From a virus: DNA of 58,923 nucleotides. The position numbers and the translations under genes are program-made. The stretch covers positions 1-58,923 of IMG/VR virus record IMGVR_UViG_3300044647_001099. One strand, 5' to 3'. This document shows positions 9,221 to 17,897 of the stretch, piece after piece. Under the pieces are notes generated by a model, which was given only the letters and a program-made list of their open reading frames with translations, was not told where the DNA came from and searched no databases. How positions within the stretch are numbered: the first letter of the stretch is position 1; each line of letters opens with the position of its first letter.

Positions 9221-9247
9221 AATTTCCTCCTTGAAAGTTATAGATGG

Positions 9248-9292
9248 GATAAAAGATCCCCCGAAGTGTGCATTATTAAGAGGCATCGGGGG
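9248..9292 (-). terminator. Rho-independent terminator
   Basis: A 7-bp GC stem (CCCCCGA with TCGGGGG) is followed on the minus strand by ATCTTTTATC. It lies after the 9310-9528 gene. The plus-strand side also has a T-rich flank, so it could act both ways. Confidence 0.65.
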
Positions 9293-9309
9293 TTTCTTTC
9301 ATAAAAAAA

Positions 9310-9528
9310 TTATCGGATAACAGTTACATTACGGGTGCGACAAACACCATTAGCACAAGCGGAAACAATTCTCCTTGGAAAAACAACTGTCTCACGAACA
9401 ATATTCTTTGTAACAGTTACAACTTTTCGACCGCGAACAACCGCACAATTACCTGACGAGCAATCTCCAGCAAAAGATGTTACCGGAATCGAAAGAGCAA
9501 TAACTAGCAACAGAACAATATTTTTCAT
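9310..9528 (-). CDS. Secreted small cysteine-containing protein
   Basis: 72 aa from the ATG at 9528, preceded by AAGGAGA. Signal peptide MKNIVLLLVIALSIPVTSFAG, then a short basic mature part with four cysteines in two pairs (CSSGNC and CANGVC). Function unknown. Confidence 0.75.
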   Translation of the reverse strand: MKNIVLLLVIALSIPVTSFAGDCSSGNCAVVRGRKVVTVTKNIVRETVVFPRRIVSACANGVCRTRNVTVIR

Positions 9529-9592
9529 CTTAAAATCTCCTTGGTGTTTAAAAAAATAAAAGGTCAAATCCATTCGACTCAGTTACCTGAGT

Positions 9593-9621
9593 ATCATAGT
9601 CCGGTCAGTATCAACTGTCAA
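9593..9621 (-). promoter_or_regulatory. Promoter for the secreted-protein genes
   Basis: -35 TTGACA, 17-bp spacer, -10 TATGAT. Confidence 0.75.
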
Positions 9622-9640
9622 CATACAAAATTGTATGCAG

Positions 9641-9713
9641 TAGGAGCGGTGAGAATCGAACTCACACTGGATGGATTTTAAGTCCACTGTCTCTGCCTTT
9701 GGACTACGCTCCC
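9641..9713 (-). tRNA. tRNA-Leu(UAA), class I shape
   Basis: Full cloverleaf: acceptor GGGAGCG with CGCTCCT, T arm GTGAG-TTCGATT-CTCAC, anticodon loop CTTAAAA giving UAA. The variable loop is only five nucleotides, although bacterial tRNA-Leu normally has a long variable arm. CCA is not encoded. Confidence 0.85.
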
Positions 9714-9793
9714 ATAAATCATTACATTAAGCAATATTGATTTTTATGTCTTTTTGTAGATCTCTATTGTAATTAATGTAATGATTATTTAAA

Positions 9794-10075
9794 TCAACTA
9801 TGAGCCTTTTCCTTCAGTCTACGAACTGTCGCTGCCATAGCCTCAAGATTATCTACTGTCCTAACAGGCTTTGCTCTTTCCATAGCTGGGAGATCAATAC
9901 CCTTCTTAGCAAGACCTGCCTTAGTACGGGCATAACGAGCCATAGTGCTGGCAATCTTCTGTCCAGTCTTAGCGGCAATCTCCGCATAAGTCTTGGAAGA
10001 AAAAACTGCCTCTAGAAACTTATCGTCAGAGCAACGAACACGACTCTGCTTCTCACTAGTAATAACTTCAGTCAT
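9794..10075 (-). CDS. Possible small DNA-binding protein
   Basis: 93 aa from the ATG at 10075, preceded by TGGAGG. Basic, with a helix-turn-helix-like stretch (KTYAEIAAKTGQKIASTMARYA, split here by its turn at G). Preceded by its own promoter. A regulator role is inferred. Confidence 0.65.
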   Translation of the reverse strand: MTEVITSEKQSRVRCSDDKFLEAVFSSKTYAEIAAKTGQKIASTMARYARTKAGLAKKGIDLPAMERAKPVRTVDNLEAMAATVRRLKEKAHS

Positions 10076-10157
10076 AATCAACCTCCAAATCTTAAACCAA
10101 ACTGTCTCAATTTGAAGCTCAGTCACTCGACTGATGTTACCTCGCATTGATTACCTT

Positions 10158-10186
10158 ATTCTACAACTTGTTATCGGCGTTGTCAA
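10158..10186 (-). promoter_or_regulatory. Promoter for the 9794-10075 gene
   Basis: -35 TTGACA, 17-bp spacer with CCGATAAC, -10 TAGAAT; A/T tract upstream. Confidence 0.8.
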
Positions 10187-10362
10187 TGGGCGACCTTGAA
10201 AAATTTTTCGTTCTTGCAAGAAATTGCTGTTGAACGTGTTTAAAGCCTCAAGGAGTCGGTAGCCCACTCACTTTATTATCAACGCTCACATCAAGCGTAA
10301 AACTACTAGAAACAACGTCCTCACGATGAAGTTTCCTGTGAACGTGTACGCTATCCGTTAGA

Positions 10363-10548
10363 TTAATCCTCTGTTGGTAAAACCAGTGCCATGAGTAAAT
10401 ATGCCCAGAAAAGAATACTTCCGGTAAAAATTGCACCAGCAACAAAGCCTAATCTTACTACAGAAACATCTAATCCTAGACTTTCTGCTAGTCCTCCACA
10501 AACACCAAAGAAAACTCTATTCTTATTGCTTTTGTGGAAATGATTCAT
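10363..10548 (-). CDS. PspC-domain small membrane protein
   Basis: 61 aa. FFGVCGGLAESLGLDVSVVR is the PspC domain signature, followed by one hydrophobic segment (residues ~33-56). PspC proteins take part in envelope stress responses. A stand-alone phage copy may act on the host membrane; that is inference. Confidence 0.8.
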   Translation of the reverse strand: MNHFHKSNKNRVFFGVCGGLAESLGLDVSVVRLGFVAGAIFTGSILFWAYLLMALVLPTED

Positions 10549-10648
10549 GGCTAGACCCCTTAATTATTTGTTGAATCTGGTAGTCTGAATAACCAGATAT
10601 TAGCATTGCTTGATAATATCCTACAACTGGAATAAGTTCTGATATCAT
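10523..10648 (-). CDS. Small hypothetical protein
   Basis: 41 aa; overlaps the PspC-like gene by 26 bp and the upstream stop by 4 bp (ATGA). No family recognised. Confidence 0.45.
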   Translation of the reverse strand: MISELIPVVGYYQAMLISGYSDYQIQQIIKGSSHESFPQKQ

Positions 10649-10926
10649 GATTTTTCCTTTGGTGAGTATAGAGTAACCTTAATTATTATATACCCATCTC
10701 TCCCACTGTCAATATTTTGTATTGAGGATATTTTGCCTTTACCCAAAAAAGAATCACCCACCAATAAAAATGGGCCACCGTCTAAATTAGCTGAAGTTAT
10801 TATTGAAATATCTGACTGACAACCAAATTTTGCCCAATCGCTTGCTCCCTCAATTAGATATTCATGCTCACCAATTTGTGTTATTATTCTTTTGTTCTTG
10901 TTCTTAGACTGTAAGCACTGGCTCAT
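10645..10926 (-). CDS. Hypothetical protein
   Basis: 93 aa, beta-rich with several glycines. Overlaps the upstream coiled-coil gene. Start at 10926 or 10938 undecided. Confidence 0.65.
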   Translation of the reverse strand: MSQCLQSKNKNKRIITQIGEHEYLIEGASDWAKFGCQSDISIITSANLDGGPFLLVGDSFLGKGKISSIQNIDSGRDGYIIIKVTLYSPKEKS

Positions 10927-11119
10927 TAAAAGCCTCACTATCGAGTATATAACCTTGATTATTTTCTGACGTTAGGTTAGCAAGAACGTCTTTTAGTCTT
11001 TGATTTTCTTTCTCAAGGGTATTCATTATTTTTTCAGCTTGATTTAAAGCTTTCTGAAGAGACTTAACTCTATTAGCTAATTGATCGTTCATGTACTCTG
11101 TTGCTGTTCTGACAACCAT
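10904..11119 (-). CDS. Coiled-coil protein
   Basis: 71 aa; the start is preceded by AAGGAGG. Residues 12-50 show regular heptads (VKSLQKALNQAEKI then LEKENQRLKDVLANL). Probably an oligomerising factor; function unknown. Confidence 0.7.
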   Translation of the reverse strand: MVVRTATEYMNDQLANRVKSLQKALNQAEKIMNTLEKENQRLKDVLANLTSENNQGYILDSEAFNEPVLTV

Positions 11120-11164
11120 GATTAGCCTCCTTGATATGAGTTTGATAACCCTATATTATACACC

Positions 11165-11443
11165 TTACAGGTTAAGTCCATTTAGGAATTTTTGCAAATC
11201 TTTAAGCTGTTTATTGTCAAGCACCATCTGATCGGCATATGGCTTTTTTTCAAACAATACCTTAAAACAATACCTTAATCTCTGCCATAATGACATCTTA
11301 TGACTATAGTTTGTGTAATGTTCAAATATTGCCAAATCAGCCAATTGAATTTCATGATCATATTCGATCACTAAAATTTCGCTCTTGCAAGAACAAGGGA
11401 TGAATAATGTTTTATTTTCCTTTAGATTTGTTACATTTCCCAT
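11165..11443 (-). CDS. Hypothetical protein
   Basis: 92 aa with CSCKSE near residue 18; strands then helices. No family recognised. Confidence 0.7.
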   Translation of the reverse strand: MGNVTNLKENKTLFIPCSCKSEILVIEYDHEIQLADLAIFEHYTNYSHKMSLWQRLRYCFKVLFEKKPYADQMVLDNKQLKDLQKFLNGLNL

Positions 11444-11540
11444 CTTTTTTCTTTCTAAAAATTCTTTCGTAGTTTTTATCCCAAGTCTCTTGAGAAACTA
11501 AACTAATTCTTCTTTTAGATCCCTTCCCATTTTGTATCAT
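11412..11540 (-). CDS. Small basic protein
   Basis: 42 aa, about one third K or R. ATGA coupling to the methyltransferase-like gene and a 32-bp overlap with the next gene. Unrecognised. Confidence 0.5.
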   Translation of the reverse strand: MIQNGKGSKRRISLVSQETWDKNYERIFRKKKDGKCNKSKGK

Positions 11541-12076
11541 TGTTTGATAATAACTCCAATACCTAAATGCTCTTTAATTTTTGCAGCATACTTGATATTG
11601 TCTTTGTGGTTCTCCACAAACTCATCAAAACACTGTTCTAGATATAGATGGGCGTGATGAATTATGTCATGAAATAGTATGAACCCTCCAGACTTGCATA
11701 ATGGAAGCACATTAACTAGGTCAATCATACCTCCTTCATAAGAATGATCTCCGTCAACCAAAATCAGATCAAAGAAATCCTTATGACTATCTGAAAGTGG
11801 AGGTATAGTTTCTTTACTATCTCCATCTAGAAATGTCACTGAGTTATTATAACCAAGATATTGCAGTAGGCTATTGATATGATTATTGGAGTTTCTTGCT
11901 GTTCCACCATAAAGACCTCCCCACATATCAGCAACAAAAACATCTGTAAGATTAGGATTATTGAAAACTACCCTTCTTAAAGAATCTCCTTCTCTAGTTC
12001 CTATCTCTAGATACTTTTGGACATTATACTGTTGAACGTGTTTTTCTAAAAATGAATGTAGTAAATCTTCCATAAA
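11537..12076 (-). CDS. Class I SAM methyltransferase-like protein
   Basis: 179 aa from the ATG at 12076, preceded by AAAGGAAAA. YLEIGTREGDS near residue 22 is a motif I-type glycine loop. DLILVDGDHSYEGG near 105 and GGFILFHDI near 132 fit the fold of sugar or small-molecule O-methyltransferases (Methyltransf_24-like). Substrate unknown. Confidence 0.7.
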   Translation of the reverse strand, partial: FMEDLLHSFLEKHVQQYNVQKYLEIGTREGDSLRRVVFNNPNLTDVFVADMWGGLYGGTARNSNNHINSLLQYLGYNNSVTFLDGDSKETIPPLSDSHKDFFDLILVDGDHSYEGGMIDLVNVLPLCKSGGFILFHDIIHHAHLYLEQCFDEFVENHKDNIKYAAKIKEHLGIGVIIKQ

Positions 12077-12092
12077 TATTTTTCCTTTTGAA

Positions 12093-12287
12093 TTATTTTG
12101 AATCGGATTCCGTTTCTCTAACATATAAAAACTCTTCTCCTTTTAGGAGATAAGTCCTTGCAGAATCCCCATAAATTTCATACAAATACGACCCATCATT
12201 TTGAGGCATATCTTTATTGAGATATCCATATTCTATAATCTCACTATCTTTCAGAATAGCAACTCTAGGAAATCTTATAGGACTCAT
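12093..12287 (-). CDS. Hypothetical protein
   Basis: 64 aa, beta-rich. Overlaps the stop of the HhH gene by 4 bp. No family recognised. Confidence 0.65.
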   Translation of the reverse strand: MSPIRFPRVAILKDSEIIEYGYLNKDMPQNDGSYLYEIYGDSARTYLLKGEEFLYVRETESDSK

Positions 12288-12982
12288 GATTCTAGTACAT
12301 AGCTCCAGTAGCGACTATCTTCTTTCTTTTGCAAATCATCCCAATAGATCGACCTTGCTACATAAGATGGGACTTTCAATTTACCACAGTTAACCATCCA
12401 GTGACGCTCCATCTTTTTATAAATCTGTGACCCAACCTTACTCTTATTGTATTTAAGAGCCTCAACATCGTAAAGCCTCAGTTGATGAATATCTCCGCAG
12501 AGTACCCTAGCCTCATTAGGATGAATCATCTCCAGAGCAAAGCTAATCTTAGCCAGTCCAATACCACTAATCTTATTCAGAATACTATCTCGTTTCTTAA
12601 CGTGGTACTTCTTTGTTGTCAGATAAAAATCTTTAGGATTAGCCCAAAACTTGGTGCTAAAATCCCAAATATAAGTGGTACGATTATTGTGCAAACCAAC
12701 GCCGCTCTTGTGGAGTTTTTCCAAAAGAACTTCCTTACTATCTACCCATTCGCTAAAATTCTTGATAGCGTTATATCCCTTGACATTGCCCTGCCAAGTT
12801 GTGTGAACACTGCAATACGCAAAGAGATAGCGACGAAAAATATCTTCGTCAGTCTTGGGTCGAACAGTTTCCCAATAGTCCTTGTAGGCTACTACTTTAT
12901 CCTTTGGAAAATTCTTAAAAAACTCGTCGGCCTTACTGGTACTCATCACAACTGGCTTTTTCTCAACAACAATGTCTGTCAT
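12284..12982 (-). CDS. HhH-GPD-like DNA glycosylase family protein
   Basis: 232 aa from the ATG at 12982, preceded by GAGG. A helix-hairpin-helix ILNKISGIGLAKISFALEM is followed ~12 residues later by LCGDIHQLRLY, matching the HhH plus catalytic Asp layout of the EndoIII/OGG superfamily. The lysine within the hairpin is shifted from the usual position. Likely base-excision repair, or a DNA-binding relative without catalysis. Confidence 0.55.
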   Translation of the reverse strand: MTDIVVEKKPVVMSTSKADEFFKNFPKDKVVAYKDYWETVRPKTDEDIFRRYLFAYCSVHTTWQGNVKGYNAIKNFSEWVDSKEVLLEKLHKSGVGLHNNRTTYIWDFSTKFWANPKDFYLTTKKYHVKKRDSILNKISGIGLAKISFALEMIHPNEARVLCGDIHQLRLYDVEALKYNKSKVGSQIYKKMERHWMVNCGKLKVPSYVARSIYWDDLQKKEDSRYWSYVLES

Positions 12983-13019
12983 AATGTCCTCAAAAGTTAG
13001 TTCCAAAGTGTATACTGAG

Positions 13020-13048
13020 ATTCTACACTAGTCCTATCGGCTTGTCAA
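13020..13048 (-). promoter_or_regulatory. Promoter for the HhH-GPD-like operon
   Basis: -35 TTGACA, 17-bp spacer with CCGATAG, -10 TAGAAT. Confidence 0.8.
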
Positions 13049-13068
13049 GTCACGATTCTTGAGTTCGC

Positions 13069-13467
13069 TTATTTCTTTTTTTCTCCTAAAATTTCATCAA
13101 GCTTGTAGTAATATTCCCAGGTTTTCCATTTTACTCTGGTGCTTCGTATGGTTTTTATGATTTTACCATTTTTGTCTTTGTATTGACATATTGCCCAATA
13201 AAATTCTTCTCCTTTTACTACATCTTCAAGAATTTCAAATTCTGATGGACACTCTAATTCTGACCATACTCTCATAGCTCCAATTTGTTTTATGTGACCC
13301 TCTATTTCTGGATTATATTCCAAAGGAAAAAAGATGTTCCTGATAGATCTTTCTACAATAACATATTTTGTTCCTACCCATTCAGAATTACATATAAAAC
13401 CTATAGAGAATCCTGTGAATAATATAAACCATGGATATATGAGAGAGCGAAGAACAACTTTAATCAT
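13069..13467 (-). CDS. Membrane-anchored hypothetical protein
   Basis: 132 aa with one N-terminal membrane segment (LIYPWFILFTGFSIGFI) and a soluble, Trp-containing remainder. No family recognised. Confidence 0.7.
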   Translation of the reverse strand: MIKVVLRSLIYPWFILFTGFSIGFICNSEWVGTKYVIVERSIRNIFFPLEYNPEIEGHIKQIGAMRVWSELECPSEFEILEDVVKGEEFYWAICQYKDKNGKIIKTIRSTRVKWKTWEYYYKLDEILGEKKK

Positions 13468-13518
13468 TTAATGTCTCCAGTAAGGTGGGATATTTTTATA
13501 CACCATACCGGAAACTGG

Positions 13519-14514
13519 TCAATTAGTTTTATCCTTTACTTCCTTGACATATTTCATTAATGGATTTTTTTGTTCGGGTATGATAGTCTTATGATTTCCT
13601 TCCCATAATGGTAGTTTACCAAACAAAGCTACTCTTTTTTTCTTTGATTTTTGTTTTTGGTATTCTTGTTGGTGAAGAATCTGAACAATTTCTTCCTGTT
13701 CTATTTGTTTTTTCTTTCGATATTCTTCGTCTCTGCGTTGTCTTTTTTGTTCCTCTGTGTCATTATTTTTTCTTGATTCTTTAATGAAATATGGATGTTC
13801 AGCAATAGTTTTTTTTAGCTTATCACTTGCCTCAGGATGATTAAACAGTAATTCTATTAGCGGTCTATGATTATCTAAATATCTCCTAATATTTTTTTTG
13901 CTTTTTCTACTGTATTTGCGAACAGTATTGGTAATAAATTCTTTCTTGCTTTCTTCAGTAGCAGGACGAAGGGTTTTATGATGTTCTTCTCTCTTTTGTT
14001 TTTTCTTTTTATGACCTTTAATAAATTGGTCGATTTCATCTCTGAGGTTTAATGCTATTGGTTTTGTTTCAATAACTTTTGGTTGTTGTTCTTGTTTTTT
14101 TGTTTTATGTTTTTTGTATTTCTCTTTTTTACGTTTTGATTCAAATAGTCTGTTTTTATCGTACCCTATGTCTGTATTAAATTGTTCAGCCCATACTTGC
14201 CATCCGTCTAATGTTGTACTACTATTTTCTGTAAATAATTTATTGAGAAGATATCTTTTTTGCAAGAGATTCTTATCTTGTTCTACAAAAACATGACAAG
14301 GTTCACATAAAGTAATTAGCTGATGCTGATCTCCTTGTCCAAGCATCACTGTCTTAGTATAGTCTATATGATGAATGGTTTTAGAAGGAGTACCACAAAC
14401 CTGACAACATCTACCATCTCGTTCTAAGACTAGTTGCCTTATATTCCACCAGAGCCTAGACTTTATATAGGCATCATAAGTTCTAAAACCTAGCTCTTTC
14501 CATGCTGGTGGCAT
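13519..14514 (-). CDS. HNH endonuclease with long basic tail
   Basis: 331 aa from the ATG at 14514; an upstream ATG at 14541 would overlap the ligase gene. The HNH site is near residues 28-80: ERDGRCCQVCG, then TIHHIDY, then TLCEPCHVFV. The remaining ~230 residues are extremely K/E/Q-rich, with long helices and many KKK runs. It follows the ligase gene directly. Probably a free-standing (homing-type) nuclease. Confidence 0.8.
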   Translation of the reverse strand: MPPAWKELGFRTYDAYIKSRLWWNIRQLVLERDGRCCQVCGTPSKTIHHIDYTKTVMLGQGDQHQLITLCEPCHVFVEQDKNLLQKRYLLNKLFTENSSTTLDGWQVWAEQFNTDIGYDKNRLFESKRKKEKYKKHKTKKQEQQPKVIETKPIALNLRDEIDQFIKGHKKKKQKREEHHKTLRPATEESKKEFITNTVRKYSRKSKKNIRRYLDNHRPLIELLFNHPEASDKLKKTIAEHPYFIKESRKNNDTEEQKRQRRDEEYRKKKQIEQEEIVQILHQQEYQKQKSKKKRVALFGKLPLWEGNHKTIIPEQKNPLMKYVKEVKDKTN

Positions 14515-14518
14515 AATT

Positions 14519-15820
14519 CTATATGTCTCTTTCTTCTCCATGAAGAATCTTAAAAGTAGGGAATCGTAGACTAATACCGCCCTTTTCATTCTCTGTCTCT
14601 TCAAAATACTGGACAGTTATTTGCTTTCCAAGAATCTTCTTTGGATTCTTATAAAACTCTTGTCTTTGTTCAATACTAAAACCAGACCCTACTCTTACAG
14701 TATGACCCTTATGCTGAATCATAACACAACTCAACATAGTCTCCTCACATTCTGCACCATCCTTAACATAACGGAATGGCCCCATTTCGGTATCTAGAAC
14801 TTCGTATTCGTCATCTGAGAACGCTTTATACTTCAATAGGTCTTTGGATCGTTTACCTTTATATGGAGCGTCAGATCGAAGCATAAGCCCCTCATATCCA
14901 TTCTGATTGGATTCGGTCACAAACTCTTGAAAGTGACTCTCATCCTTCACCAAAGATTGTTCCAACAGTGTCAAGCAAGGACATTCATTCTTTTTCATTA
15001 CTTCTGTAAGATTCTTGAGTCTGATACTAAATGGTCTATTCTTCTCTCCCTTCTGGCTATAAAACTCATCATGAGTAATCATATCAAAAATCTTATAGGA
15101 AGGATTAGGAATAGTATGATCTTTCTTGCGAAGTTCTTTCATTACTCCTTGAAAATCCTCATTACCATCTTCATCAACCAGACAAAGCTCTCCATCAAGA
15201 ACTACATTAGTAAGTCCCAAAGCTTTAATCCCACCGCTAACAATATCAAGAGTATCAAAGATTTTTCCCGTGCGGGAATAAAAGGTAGTATTGCCATTAC
15301 TATCAACAATAGCAATACATCTAGCACCGTCGATCTTCCTGCTAACATACCATCCATCCTTCCAGTCTACAATTTTAGGAACATACTTGTCCGCTAGAGC
15401 AACACTAAATGTTGGGATATGATCTGGAATAGCCTTGTTAATTAGCTTATCTCCAGCACGGGTTTTCAAATCCTTGTCAATGATGCAATGAACAAGTTCT
15501 TCGTATTCTCTTTGGTTGTCAATAAAGCTATTAACTGCTCCAATGGCATCATGACCTGTAATTTCTCTATTCTTCAAAGCATCCAATAGGTCAAATATAG
15601 ACTTGTATACTTTACCACGCAGATGACTTTTCTTTTTAAGATTATCACTAGTCACATTATACTGCCAAAGAGGATGATAAGTATAGAGCAGAATCTTTTT
15701 AAGAAAATTTGCTCCACTCTCATTAGAGGAAGTATAATCCTCAATAATGCCAACCTTATCAAGTGTACTACTAGTTGCTTTCAGATCACGAACAAAACCA
15801 TTAAGATGCTCAAACGACAT
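14519..15820 (-). CDS. ATP-dependent DNA ligase
   Basis: 433 aa from the ATG at 15820, preceded by AGGAG; a longer frame would cross the promoter. Nucleotidyltransferase motif I is SRKIDGARCI (adenylated Lys). FYSRTGK (motif III region), VLDGELCL, GYEGLMLR (motif IV) and LLKYK (motif V) follow in order. Size and order match T4-type ATP ligases, which seal nicks in replication and repair. Confidence 0.92.
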   Translation of the reverse strand: MSFEHLNGFVRDLKATSSTLDKVGIIEDYTSSNESGANFLKKILLYTYHPLWQYNVTSDNLKKKSHLRGKVYKSIFDLLDALKNREITGHDAIGAVNSFIDNQREYEELVHCIIDKDLKTRAGDKLINKAIPDHIPTFSVALADKYVPKIVDWKDGWYVSRKIDGARCIAIVDSNGNTTFYSRTGKIFDTLDIVSGGIKALGLTNVVLDGELCLVDEDGNEDFQGVMKELRKKDHTIPNPSYKIFDMITHDEFYSQKGEKNRPFSIRLKNLTEVMKKNECPCLTLLEQSLVKDESHFQEFVTESNQNGYEGLMLRSDAPYKGKRSKDLLKYKAFSDDEYEVLDTEMGPFRYVKDGAECEETMLSCVMIQHKGHTVRVGSGFSIEQRQEFYKNPKKILGKQITVQYFEETENEKGGISLRFPTFKILHGEERDI

Positions 15821-15845
15821 TTTTATTTTCTCCTGTGTTGTTCCA

Positions 15846-15874
15846 ATTCTACCATACGGAAGTCCTCTTGTCAA
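15846..15874 (-). promoter_or_regulatory. Promoter for the DNA ligase gene
   Basis: -35 TTGACA, 17-bp spacer, -10 TAGAAT. Confidence 0.8.
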
Positions 15875-15881
15875 GTATCGT

Positions 15882-16226
15882 CTATTTGCGATTTGGTCTT
15901 GAAAGAAAATAATTCATAGCATTGGTAATTCCAGCTATATCATCACCAAGTTTTCCTATTCCAGTATTGCATGGCTCACATAACCATCCTCTAAAACTAT
16001 TATCATCATGATCATGATCTAAGCACCATTTGTAAGGAATTTTTTTACAGCACTCACAAACGTCTGGTTTTGGTGGAGCTTTTTTATGAAGCTTGACTCT
16101 AATTTTAGAATGTTTCTTAACACATTTTCTACACCTACTATCTAAATTATCTTTGTACATACTGTGTTTAGGAAAGCTTCCTTTATTTTTACGCTTACCA
16201 CAGTATGAACAAATTTTTCTAGACAT
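15882..16226 (-). CDS. Endonuclease VII-like (HNH) nuclease
   Basis: 114 aa. Two CxxC zinc pairs (CSYCG and CRKC) and the phage endonuclease VII box LDHDH near residue 73, followed by GWLCEPCNTGIGKLGDD. T4 EndoVII resolves branched DNA before packaging. It lacks the long C-terminal helical domain, so it may be a compact homing relative. Confidence 0.8.
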   Translation of the reverse strand: MSRKICSYCGKRKNKGSFPKHSMYKDNLDSRCRKCVKKHSKIRVKLHKKAPPKPDVCECCKKIPYKWCLDHDHDDNSFRGWLCEPCNTGIGKLGDDIAGITNAMNYFLSRPNRK

Positions 16227-16228
16227 AA

Positions 16229-16786
16229 TTATATTTGAAGAGAAATTAATTCTTCAATTTTCCTTAAATTTTTAGCCTCAATAACATATGCCCCATGTAA
16301 AGATATTATTTCTCCATCATAAGGTTTTGATGGCAGATCATTATCATTGGCCCAGCCAACAAGATATGTTTTATATGGTCTTTCTTTTGGAACTAATGCC
16401 AATACATAAATCCAATTTTTGTGTCTTTCTTTTGGTCGAACTAATAATCTATAGTTAAGAGGATTATTAGAATATCTCATCAGACTACCTTTAATATCCA
16501 CATTAGGTAATCCAACTATATCTACTCCATTGTCTCCAGTGAGAGGATTAGCATTTGCTTTTTCTCTTGCTTGAATATATCCCTCTGAAGAACCAGTAAG
16601 GATCATCGACGCACAATAGGTCGATATTTGTCCAACCAATTGATCTTCTGCTAAATTAGATGCTCTTTTATTAGAGTCTCTAATTTGAGACTTTCCTCCA
16701 ATCTCTGCTTTTTTAGCATTAGATATTATCAACTGTGTAAATTCTGTATTTACAGTATGTGAAATTACGTCATTAGAATTTATCAT
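16229..16786 (-). CDS. Predicted PD-(D/E)XK-type nuclease
   Basis: 185 aa. EDQLVGQISTY near residue 47, GVDIVG near 87 and VDIKGS near 96 fit the E...D...(D/E)xK layout of restriction-like nucleases. A beta-rich remainder (YVLALVPKE) follows. It lies between the tmRNA and the EndoVII-like gene. Motif-based, so tentative. Confidence 0.5.
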   Translation of the reverse strand: MINSNDVISHTVNTEFTQLIISNAKKAEIGGKSQIRDSNKRASNLAEDQLVGQISTYCASMILTGSSEGYIQAREKANANPLTGDNGVDIVGLPNVDIKGSLMRYSNNPLNYRLLVRPKERHKNWIYVLALVPKERPYKTYLVGWANDNDLPSKPYDGEIISLHGAYVIEAKNLRKIEELISLQI

Positions 16787-16794
16787 AATATAAG

Positions 16795-17140
16795 TGGACT
16801 AGGCGAGAGTCGAACTCGCGTCCAGAATAAACATCAATATAAATTTCTACATCGTTAGTTGGTTGTTATCACACTACCAACAAAGCTATCAGAATTATCT
16901 GTGTCAGATTGAGTACAATCATCATTCCCATTTATGTCTGGTAGGACTACCATATCCGATTATCGGAGTCAGCATGATTTGGTAATAAGGCTCATGCCGC
17001 CCCACTCGTCACCTAATTAGGCAGCGAGGGCAAGAGTTGTCTTGCCAATTAACAAATTTAATCGACTTTTAAACTGGCCGGTCGATTAACCAGTCGATGC
17101 TATCTATACCTATTTTACCTGTCGATACCTTTACTAGCCC
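16795..17140 (-). ncRNA. ssrA: tmRNA (ssrA)
   Basis: One-piece tmRNA of 346 nt. The 5' GGGCTAG pairs with 3' CTAGTCC; the T arm is GCGAG-TTCGACT-CTCGC and the D-loop analogue contains TATCGACAGG. An H-type pseudoknot before the tag has stems ACTGG/CCAGT and AATCGAC/GTCGATT. The tag frame (17017-17046) encodes GKTTLALAA then TAA, with the usual LAA end recognised by host proteases. No own promoter was seen; it sits 9 bp from genes on both sides, so processing from the operon transcript is likely. It would rescue stalled ribosomes. Confidence 0.92.
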
Positions 17141-17148
17141 GTAAATAT

Positions 17149-17391
17149 TTACACCGTTCGTTCTTTGGTAAATTTTTTAATAATCTGTTTCATTAACTCG
17201 TTTAGCTCCTCATCAGAGATTTTAGGTTTGGGAACATTTGGTTCTAAAAACAAACCCCTTGCCGGTCCTGCTTCCATTTTTTGTATTTGATAAATCAGTC
17301 TTTGGTTGTCTTTGTGATATACTATATTAAATCCCAGAGAGCATAAGAAAAGACCTAAAAAAATGATTGTAAGAGGTTGTATGTTTTTCAT
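17149..17391 (-). CDS. Small membrane-anchored protein
   Basis: 80 aa. N-terminal hydrophobic segment with a CS pair (LTIIFLGLFLCSLGFNI), possibly a lipoprotein-like or signal anchor, then a charged tail. Function unknown. Confidence 0.65.
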   Translation of the reverse strand: MKNIQPLTIIFLGLFLCSLGFNIVYHKDNQRLIYQIQKMEAGPARGLFLEPNVPKPKISDEELNELMKQIIKKFTKERTV

Positions 17392-17546
17392 TGATTTTGT
17401 AATATTTTTTCTAGTAATATTTCACACTCATTAAGTTTTAGAGACATTTCTTCGCATTTTTTACAAACCTCTGTTTGTAGATATTCTTTGATGTGATCTA
17501 TTTCTAGTTTAATTTCTGTTATCTGATGGTTTTGGTTGTTTTTCAT
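17388..17546 (-). CDS. Small coiled-coil protein with CxxC
   Basis: 52 aa. Overlaps the upstream gene by 38 bp and couples by ATGA to the next. Helical, with CKKCEE in the middle. Unrecognised. Confidence 0.55.
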   Translation of the reverse strand: MKNNQNHQITEIKLEIDHIKEYLQTEVCKKCEEMSLKLNECEILLEKILQNQ

Positions 17547-17877
17547 CTTTATTTAACCAGAAAATCATTTCATTTGAATTATCGTCCCACGCACATTCGA
17601 TTAAATCTTTTGCTGCTAATTTTGACAATCCTGTATGAAAAATCCAATCTCTAATATCTTCAAAAGTATCATTAAATACTTCTTCATTAACCAAATAATT
17701 TCCTTCTTCGTCTTGTCCCAAACTATAACCAACAATAATATTAATTGTTTGATTAATGGTTATATAGTCATTCAAATTGTCGTTATCATTATAATCAACA
17801 AAAGATTCTGCGGCAGCCTTTCTTATAGAATCAGCATACCCTTGCAAATCCATTATCGAATATGTATCTTCAGACAT
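17509..17877 (-). CDS. Hypothetical protein (paralogue of 731-1162)
   Basis: 122 aa. The C-terminal half resembles the 731-1162 product (see that entry). Acidic. Function unknown. Confidence 0.7.
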   Translation of the reverse strand: MSEDTYSIMDLQGYADSIRKAAAESFVDYNDNDNLNDYITINQTINIIVGYSLGQDEEGNYLVNEEVFNDTFEDIRDWIFHTGLSKLAAKDLIECAWDDNSNEMIFWLNKDEKQPKPSDNRN

Positions 17878-17897
17878 AATATGTAATACCCCAAAAT

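Noticed and set aside
10248-10445. 65-codon minus-strand frame
   Set aside because: It overlaps the PspC-like gene in another frame, has no ribosome site and no protein-like pattern.
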